Of a stretch of DNA of 64,000 nucleotides, positions 56,451 through 64,000 are shown piece after piece. This stretch comes from Eumeta japonica. Taxonomy: Eukaryota > Arthropoda > Insecta > Lepidoptera > Psychidae. Both the position numbers and the translations under genes were made by a program. Where the stretch lies: NCBI GenBank assembly GCA_005406025.1, contig BGZK01001001.1:124001-188000 (forward strand), read 5' to 3'. Position 1 is the stretch's first letter. Each line of letters starts with the position of its first letter. Below the pieces are notes generated by a model that did not search any database, had not been told where the DNA came from, and worked only from the letters and a program-made list of their open reading frames with translations.

Positions 56451-59400
56451 CCGGAGATCAAACACATGTTATATGATCCCCGGCATTGTAATGCACATGA
56501 GGGGGCCAAATGACATCTTTGCAGAATTGATACATAAACAATGTCACATACCTGCATTTGTCGAGATGTTCTGTATAATTACCTTCAAAATCACTTAGAA
56601 AAAAACGTCTATTGCACTCAAGTCCAAATATACAAACATAAAACTCAGTTTTTCTATAGAAAAAGATAATACAGAGGGGTGAAAAAAAATTTATTTGTTT
56701 TTCGAAAGTCAATTTCGGAAAAATCCGACCTCATGAAATTACATTTATTATTATTAAGACAAATGCTATTAGACTTTTTTAATCCTTTCAGAGCCTTTGT
56801 CCAAAATACTCAACCGCTTCAAACAACAGATGATTTGAGCTATGATGAATAAGTATAGTTTTCTTTATAGATATTCCTTATCAATAAAATTTTATATGAA
56901 ATTAGCATATGTTATTTTATTAGAAAATTACAAGTTTTTGAAAATGTACTTGAAATATTTAACTTGAAAATATTTTACCTTCCAGGGTCTAATTTCAAAT
57001 ATTTTTTTGCGTTTATAATTGAATAATTTACTATTTCCCTATATTTTAATCTCTTATTAAATTCGTTGTACGTATGTAATATTTTTATGATCGATCTTCT
57101 GTGCTTTCTTTTTTTGTATTAGATTACACTTAAAAAAAACAACAAAACTCCATCACCGGATGCCCACATATGTGGAAACATCGAATGATGGTTATTGAAA
57201 GAATATTTATAAATAACGAAAACCAATAATTAAACATGGAGCAAAATAAATAAAAACAGAGTTTTATTAATAACTATATTTTTCTTATTATAAAAGTACA
57301 TAAAGTACGCGGAGAAACAACAGGGTAGGTATGTAGTATACGCGCCACCTGCACGCATGGAAGTAGAGCGCGGCAGAGGACGGAGCACGACGACATAGAG
57401 AGCGTCATACCGTTTACCATAACTTTCGCCATCACGCGAGTCAATGGATGTTTTTCCTCCTCCTAACGACAAGGAGGAGGTAAAAAACGTATAACGTACG
57501 GCCTCGAGGAGTGGGGTTGGAAAATTTAAACCCACTAAAAGTCTTCTTAAAGAAGTGGCTAAATCCTCTATGCTGTTAACTGAAGTTCTGTAACAGTAGC
57601 TCCGAACGCGGCCGACAGCGCGTGACGTTGCTCTAAGGGTGATTCCTTAAGGGAACCACCTCGACATAAGAAGTCACCGAGGCATCAAAACGGGTCGGAT
57701 CCAATTATATATCCAGGCGCAGGAGCGCCCCGGTAAGTTATAGAGGTCACCTGTTTAGACCTTAATGACTGTGCAAGTCCTATTCCTATTGCCTAAGCAC
57801 TGTTTCATTTACTTCAGTTCCTCATATTCAATCCTATCACTAGTTCTGACTTTCACTAGTCAAAACTAGTAATAGGATTGAATATGTTGCATTGTCATAG
57901 TGACTTAAAATCTTTTCATTTAGTTCAAGAAATTAATATCAAATCTTTTTTTACGATAGTAGCAAATAAAAAATAATCGATTTCCATGTACAATTAATTC
58001 AATACTTCATTTGATCGAGTTTCAAATCAAATCCAAAATTTCTAAATCAGTGCCAAGTTGTATTGGAGTAATGAAATTGAAACAAAACATTGATAACTGT
58101 CCCATGACCATTGTCGGACATATCTGACCAACTATAACAGAAAATAGATAATTGGCATCGGAGAAAAAGGGTTTTCTTTGTCACGAAATATGAGTTTTTG
58201 GAATTGCAGCTATAGTTAATTTATGTATTAACTAAACCATATTCAATTATAATCACATAATTTTTTTGCACTTTAATGACATTAAAATAAAGTATAAAGA
58301 AGAAAACTAAAGAGCAATTTGTTTCATATAGAAATCTGGTATGGCTTCCTTGTCGCAATTTTATTTGATAGATATTTTCCAAGCAAAGCCTTCAAAGGGT
58401 TAAAGGATGATTATTATTAATGTACAACAACAATTTTCTTTTTTAAACATAATTATATGTAATATAATCATATGTAATGTCATTATCAAAACGAATAAAA
58501 TAAAAACCAATTATTGCTTGATTAATTTTATTAAAAATGTAATATTACAGTATATAAACAGTAAGGTCATACATGGCAGTGATGTTACATTATTCTTACT
58601 TATAAATATCGTCATTTAAGGAGACCAGTAATTGCTCATTTCATTTCCTTTCCGTACCTTGAACTAAATTCATCTGACGCTTTTACAAATTACACTACAC
58701 ACAGTCAATAAGTCTCACTAACACATGAATAAAACTTGAAAGAGAAACAACAAATTGCAAAGTGTCAGATAAATGCAGTCCATCGAGAACCAACCTGCCA
58801 GACGTGAACTTACTTCCTTATCCATTCCAATTACGAAATATGTAATTCAAAAACAAAGCAAGTCATTACCACTAAAACAATCTACATTAAAGGAACACAA
58901 TTTTCAAAATAATCGACCAATAATAATTACACAAATAAGTTAATTTAGATTCCACAACTTTCAAAGATTTTTATTATGCTATTGAAAATATTTTTATTAT
59001 GCTATTAAAAAACGAAGAGCAAGCAGATAAATACCGTCACATACAATTCCACTACTTACTTGCCTACACGAGTATAACTCTTTGGGACAATGCAGCACTG
59101 TACACTTAGACTCTGCTAAAACGCAGTGCCTCTCTCCGTGCGATATCCTTACACCTAAATTTTTACTAAATTGTGGTATTCAAATCAAGGCTAAATTAAA
59201 GTCACTCTATAATAAAATAAATAAATATGCCTCATTACAAAAATAACTGTTCATTCTGTGAAGAATAGCCGAGCTGTCAATATCTCTTCGTGCTGTCCAC
59301 AAAATCATATCTACCTGAATTACCTGTCTACATCACTAGCATACGTGACTTCTGTCCAATTTTCATTATGAATTTTATATTCAATTGACATATTGTATAA

Positions 59401-59828
59401 AAATACATGATTTTCGACGATTACATTGTAAATGTTACTATTAGTCAAAAAGTAACTTTTAAAACCAGTCACTAAAAATATTCCTTATGATACTCATATT
59501 CAGTGGTGACCCAATAAAAATAGATTATGATTGACTCTATCATTAGTGCATATCAATATACATTTGGTCAAACTTTAAAATGGACAGATAGAGATGAGAC
59601 ATCATGTTTTTATACTAACAATACAAATGTCGACAAAAAAAAACTAAATCTCATATACATATACACACAACAATGATGGCTGAGAATCAGACGACGCGTC
59701 GATAACATAAATTAAGCTTTTAATCTAACAGGTTAATTATTATCACTTTCAGGCGAAATAAACACAGGTACGTCGACATATCAGTCGAAAACAAAACATG
59801 GAAATGGCCTGCAATAAACAGGCGCGAT
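56451..59828. other. intergenic sequence and Utx 3' UTR
   Basis: No gene. A GC-richer block lies at 57590-57760 (see findings). On the minus strand two AATAAA-type signals (TTTATT on plus) at about 58969 and 58991, inside a short tandem duplication, could end the Utx transcript. Confidence 0.45.
57823..57886. repeat. 23-bp inverted repeat (hairpin)
   Basis: Arms CATATTCAATCCTATCACTA and its inverted copy differ at one of 23 positions, with an 18-nt spacer. Confidence 0.85.
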
Positions 59829-61437
59829 TCAATCAGGCGTAGGCACCAGTGTGGGTGTAGGCACGTGTGGTGCGGGTGGCATTGTTGTGGGCGTGGGAGC
59901 CACCGCGTGTGCGGGTGAGGGTGCGGGCATAGGAACAGATATGGGCACAGGTGTCGGCGCAGATCGGTGCAATATAAAAGCGTCGTACACCTGTGCCAGT
60001 TCGTCCATATGATGCTCCTCCAAACATAAGAAACCCTGTAATGTAGGGCTAACGCGTCGAGCACAAGCAAGGCAATGCACGACATGACGGCGTTCATGCT
60101 CGCGCACCAACAGGGCATGCCATACCTCGCGTTCGCATGCACCGCAATAATGGGACGCCTCGTTCTGTGCACGACCGTGAAAACGTACGGGCACGCCGCG
60201 AGCGCGCACTGCGTTTAAAGTGCCCATAGCGGTACGCAGAGTTTGCATAAGGCAAGTGCGCATAGCGACATGTAATCGCGGATCTGATACACGAATGTTA
60301 CGAGCCAGGTTCCAGGTGAGATGCACCATTGGCACTATGGACTTGAAATTTTGAACTTTATTCCATTCGTAACGTTCGAGTGCGAGCGTATACTGGCGCG
60401 CAGTAAGCGGGCCCACGTTCCATGCGATGTTGTTACACCAACCTGTCGCTTGCACCCAGTGCACGCAACCCGCGTTAACCCAAACAAGATCGCCGGGCCG
60501 CTGCGTAAACCTGTACACGGGCACGCCGTGCGTGCGCAGCTCCTCGGGGTCGGGCCACCAAGAGCCGTGCAAATAAGACAAACCGTGCCGGTTACACAGC
60601 TCGTTCACACCGCCCCAGTACGAATCCGGCACACCGAACCACTCGCAATCTCCTGGCCCAATATTTATGTTGATAGAACAGAAATTATTGTTCTCTTGAT
60701 GACCCGGAGTTCTGCTGCCGGGAACCTTCATGTACAGTTGAACAGTATTCATGCCTAGAATAACGTGACCGACGTGAGATAACATGTTAGCAGCAGAGAC
60801 GACGCGAGCGAACGCAGGCAACTTTTGTAGTTCGGTGAGTTGAGAACGCCATTTTCGTTCATCGGAGAGGTCGACGTTGGTGCCGAAGCGCAGCATACGC
60901 GCACCCCTCCGTCGTTTGATGGGCCCTCCGCCCGATTCTCGCCCATCCGAATCGGATAGTGTGCCAGTAGATTGCGCTGGGACGGCACCACGTTCGCGCT
61001 CCTCGCGCAACGACTCTTGGAAAGAACCAGCTTGATATTGAGCGTACTTGCGCACCGTTGTATGCGAACGATGCGAGGCGCAGGCCCACACGCGTCGCCG
61101 ACCGGTCGCATCCCAATTTTCGTCGGCGGACTGCATAAGTTGTGTACGAACTTCGACGGCGTGTTCTGGCCACGCTTCCACCAACGTCTTGGTCGAAAAT
61201 AGACCCAGATCGAGTTTCAGGGCTGCGGTGAGTCCGCGGACAACTGCGATCGGATGCTTTAGACAGAAGTCTTGTAGTTGCGGCGAAAAAGCGTCCCGCT
61301 TGGATTCGACGTAAACGAAGGGTGCGGGTGGCGCCAGTTGATCAGACGTCAGGCGCGGTTGCGGCACGGATGGCGGGTCGGGCGGTCCGCGCCCATCGCC
61401 TAGCACAGACCAAGCGCTCGGCGAGCCTGGATTCTCC
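59829..61437 (-). CDS. Utx: Utx last exon: JmjC catalytic and zinc-binding module
   Basis: Acceptor TTGATAG at 61438-61444, 535 whole codons, stop TGA at 59829. In order: JmjC-N part ([20 protein letters not shown]); a Ser/Gly/Arg-rich loop; [13 protein letters not shown]; the JmjC core with His at 60699-60701, Glu at 60693-60695 and His at 60459-60461; [14 protein letters not shown]; the zinc domain CGAC...CLAC (Cys codons at about 60146, 60137, 60074 and 60065); [18 protein letters not shown]; and about 44 residues of Pro/Thr/Val repeats. All Fe and cofactor residues are present, so it should be active. The exon is phase-compatible with the donor at 62414. Confidence 0.97.
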
Positions 61438-64000
61438 CTATCAACAAAAAAAAAATGGGATCCCATCATTACTGAATTTCAAAGTCGATTAAAATACAAT
61501 AAGAACAAATAAAAAAAATATTGTCCAAAGGTGACGTTTTGCTTTCCAGAATTTCATTGTTTTTATAAAACTATATAACGTAACATAATAAATATAACTA
61601 TTTATTATGTTACAACTCTTTGCAATGCCTATACCTTATATGTTTTGTTGAAATTTATTGTCAAGATGTATGTTAGGAGATACTTAATAAATATTTATAA
61701 GCAAAGTTGTAATGATTCGAGACCCCCTTGTGTAAATAAAAATGTGAAATGATTATCCTTCCCAACTTCAAATGACAACAAAAACTCTTTTTGAAAATTA
61801 ATGAATATTGATATATCACAGGTTGCTATCAGGCAATCTATTTTTATTTTCTATTAGCAGACGTTCTACACTTTCTTGTAGATGATTTGCTCATATAGTT
61901 AATGCCCGCAACTGCATCAGCATCGATGTAGAATATATTTTTTTCTTTTGTAATGATTGATGTCAATTTCAATCCCGGTTGTTTTTGATTCCCATCCTAG
62001 TCACACTGTTTGATTCTGATTCCGTCCCCACCATAGTCGCGTTCAGAATTTTGGTACCGGTCCCGCTTTCTATTCTGATCCTAATCCCGTTTTCGATTCT
62101 GCACTCCGTCCCGCTTTTAATTCCGATTCCGCTACCAATCACAATTGCGATTTCATTACGTATTTTTTCTATATTAATTAATACACAAATGCCTCCTTAT
62201 ATTATCAGGAAATGGCAAACCAAATCGGCAAAACTGCTCATGATTAAAATAATAACAAACTTGACAAATTTGAAATGTAATCTGTAAACTAGACAAGACA
62301 CATACATACATATAAACGAGCCAAGAACGTAGAGGATTCATACAATCGGTTGGCATTATATACATACAACTTAATAAAATTTATGCAAACATTTTATTCA
62401 CGTGGTAACTCACTTGCAAGCATCTAGAATTTGCTTGGCGTTCATGTTGATGTTAAAGGGGACGGGTTTGAGCGGGTCGGCTTTTAGAGGCTCCAGCTTG
62501 ACCACAGGTTGCCGTGCGCCCAGATTCGCCACCTCGCTGCCCGCACTTGACATGCTTTCCGCTGCATAAATACATTCATTTTTAACTGACTCATAAAATT
62601 AAATATCTCGTATTTTTTTATATATACGATATATAAAAAAAATACGAGATATTTAATTTTATCTATAAAGCATCATAAAACCGGTCCTGTTTAACATGTT
62701 TTTTTTTTTTTTGCTCCACAGCAATTATGTTTTGCAAAGTGGAAAAGTGACAGGAGCAAAATTCTTCTCATATATATCCCCAATGAAATATAAATACAGA
62801 TTTATTGCAATTTAATTATAACCTACACCTGTTATTTTTTTTTTCATTTAAAGTAAATCACATCTTTTTTCTCAAATTGCGACGGAAATACACAAAGGAT
62901 CGCAAAATAAACCAAGGTAAGTAATCATTCATATTTTACTGTCACTTTGACAAATATTAATAATTAAAATATGATGTCAAAGTTATGACATCTTTACATA
63001 ATTTTGCAGAGTTCTAATAATCACAAAGTTGAAGCATAAAAAAAATAATTCATCTATCCATAAAAAATAGTTTATGATATTCTTTTCTGAAAACTACAAG
63101 GATTGTTGTTACACAATACAATTTGCCAAATGCATGATTCAGTAATTCTATAAAAAACATCTATGTTTATAAATTAGCCCTAATGTTAAAAAAACAGAAA
63201 CAAATCATTGTCTTATAATATGAACATTTATACATTGAAAATAACAGGTTATTAAAATTGTCAGTAATAGTATGTGCGACAAACTGTTATTTACATTTTA
63301 AACTCCATTGAAACACAAACATAGTTGATATCGTAATTAATATTTGATATGGTTTATATAGCAATCATTATTACATAGCAAAAGAAACAATTCTGTTTAT
63401 TTATGGTTCTTCAGTCCGTACTTCAGACGGGTAGGCAATTATGCTGATTTACCGACACGAAAATTATTCTTTCACTATAGGTACACGCCTATACAATAAT
63501 AAGCACAATTCTTAAGGTTGTTTGTATGATTTTCGTACTTTTGGAAACAGTTTATTTTCTATTAATGTAAATAAAAAAAAAAATTTACAAGCCTAGAAAA
63601 GAAACTTTAGAAAGTTACAAAAGACCCCGCGTGAACTTGGTACATGAAGCCTCGTACCAGCAGCACTTACCTGAAATAGGCTCTCTTTTGATTTCGGGCT
63701 GTGAATCTGAAAACTTCTTGAGCAAATCTTCAGCGAGGGACTCTGCACTATCCCCGCTCGCGGCGCTGTTAGCGCTGCCTTCGCTTTTCGTCACCTACAA
63801 AATGAAATCAGTAATTTCAATATCGGCTACTTGACCAAACGGTCAATTAGATTTAGGAGACACTTGAAAATATATTATTGTTTCTTTAATTCTAAAATAG
63901 AACTAAAACCTGCCGTCGTGTGTGGATAGGGAAAGTGAAAGAGGAAAGAGGTTTCATCGAATACAAACCGCACGAGCCCTGGCGGCCTGCGCTAGACGGT
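59829..64000 (-). CDS. Utx: Utx / KDM6A-type H3K27 demethylase, 3' part (5' end outside the window)
   Basis: Exons 63969-64000 (tentative), 63671-63794, 62414-62561 and 59829-61437 join in phase. The last exon carries the JmjC module: Fe(II) ligands His, Glu and His in PGHQENNNF and [11 protein letters not shown], 2-oxoglutarate residues in [11 protein letters not shown] and CSININ, and the GATA-like zinc domain with CGAC and CLAC. Identity to vertebrate UTX is high throughout (for example [20 protein letters not shown]). The enzyme removes methyl groups from di- and trimethylated histone H3 Lys27 in the nucleus, usually in a COMPASS-like MLL3/4-Trr complex. The N-terminal TPR repeats must lie upstream of the window. 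The C-terminus has an unusual Pro/Thr-rich tail. Confidence 0.96.
61438..62413. other. Utx intron with a degenerate minisatellite
   Basis: AT-rich intron; holds the repeat at 61970-62160 and no exon. Confidence 0.7.
61970..62160. repeat. degenerate minisatellite (GATTCYGATTCCGTCCC-like)
   Basis: Words such as GATTCCCATCC, GATTCTGATTCCGTCCC, TATTCTGATCCTAATCCCG and AATTCCGATTCCGCTACC recur with a period near 6 or 12. On the opposite strand it resembles the repeat at 43770-43925. Confidence 0.6.
62414..62561 (-). CDS. Utx: Utx exon (linker before the JmjC domain)
   Basis: Acceptor TTATGCAG, donor TTGCAA|GTGAGT in phase 2. Encodes [20 protein letters not shown], then [18 protein letters not shown], the conserved segment that runs into the JmjC exon. 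Confidence 0.9.
62593..62662. repeat. 33-bp inverted repeat (hairpin) in a Utx intron
   Basis: Arms of 33 and 34 nt, starting ATAAAATTAAATATCTCGTA, are complementary apart from one extra T/A, with spacer ACG. It lies 32 bp upstream (in transcript terms) of the exon starting at 62561. Confidence 0.85.
63671..63794 (-). CDS. Utx: Utx exon (Ser/Glu-rich linker)
   Basis: Acceptor TTTTGTAG, donor TTTCAG|GTAAGT in phase 1, 41 codons. Encodes [20 protein letters not shown], then [20 protein letters not shown]. Phases match the next exon. Confidence 0.85.
63969..64000 (-). CDS. Utx: possible partial Utx exon at the window edge
   Basis: The window end reads, on the minus strand, a frame [10 protein letters not shown] followed by a donor-like GCG|GTTTGT in phase 0, as the next exon requires. 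It is too short to be sure. Confidence 0.35.

Noticed and set aside
56458..56712. 84-codon minus frame next to the pogo fragment
   Set aside because: It contains no transposase motif; probably frameshifted remains or chance.
60321..61314. Several open frames on the plus strand and shifted minus frames under Utx
   Set aside because: They are shadows of the conserved JmjC reading frame, with no motifs of their own.
1..64000. CRISPR array, operon structure, rRNA or long terminal repeats
   Set aside because: No regularly spaced direct repeats, Shine-Dalgarno-led gene runs, rRNA core words or paired LTRs were seen. The intron-exon genes show eukaryotic nuclear DNA.

Overview
This window looks like nuclear DNA of an insect, most likely a moth or butterfly. 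It is AT-rich, its genes are split by introns, and it carries mariner, hAT and pogo-like transposon remains and tails of LINE-like repeats of kinds common in Lepidoptera. I infer the organism from this repeat style and from the protein sequences; no single marker proves it. Three protein-coding genes can be supported, plus one tRNA gene.

Left third (about 1-28,600): a minus-strand gene that I can read as five phase-compatible exons (17407 down to 9028). They encode 450 residues of a proline-, serine- and arginine-rich protein that ends in a short coiled coil. I do not recognise it. Several CpG-rich blocks with good minus-strand donor sites (around 12.8, 15.6, 26.2 and 28.4 kb) look like alternative first exons. 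A separate exon-like block at 1673-1930 could be an alternative or unrelated 3' exon. A tRNA-Ala(CGC) gene sits at 7225-7296.

Middle (36,263-49,562): a complete plus-strand Shc adaptor gene in eight coding exons, 449 residues, with PTB domain, CH1 linker (two Grb2-type tyrosine sites and a DIFDMQPF motif) and SH2 domain. Its introns have taken in many transposons, including two antisense mariner copies (one split by a younger 484-bp MITE), a decayed pogo-like element and a long inverted repeat.

Right end (59,829-64,000): the 3' half of a minus-strand Utx/KDM6A histone H3K27 demethylase gene, convergent with Shc. One large exon holds the whole JmjC and zinc-binding module. The 5' exons, including any TPR region, lie beyond the window.

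The Shc-Utx interval (49.6-59.8 kb) and the 17-36 kb interval are mostly AT-rich sequence with transposon remains. Shc works in receptor tyrosine kinase signalling and Utx in chromatin; nothing here suggests that they are functionally linked. I found no prokaryotic features, CRISPR arrays or rRNA genes.
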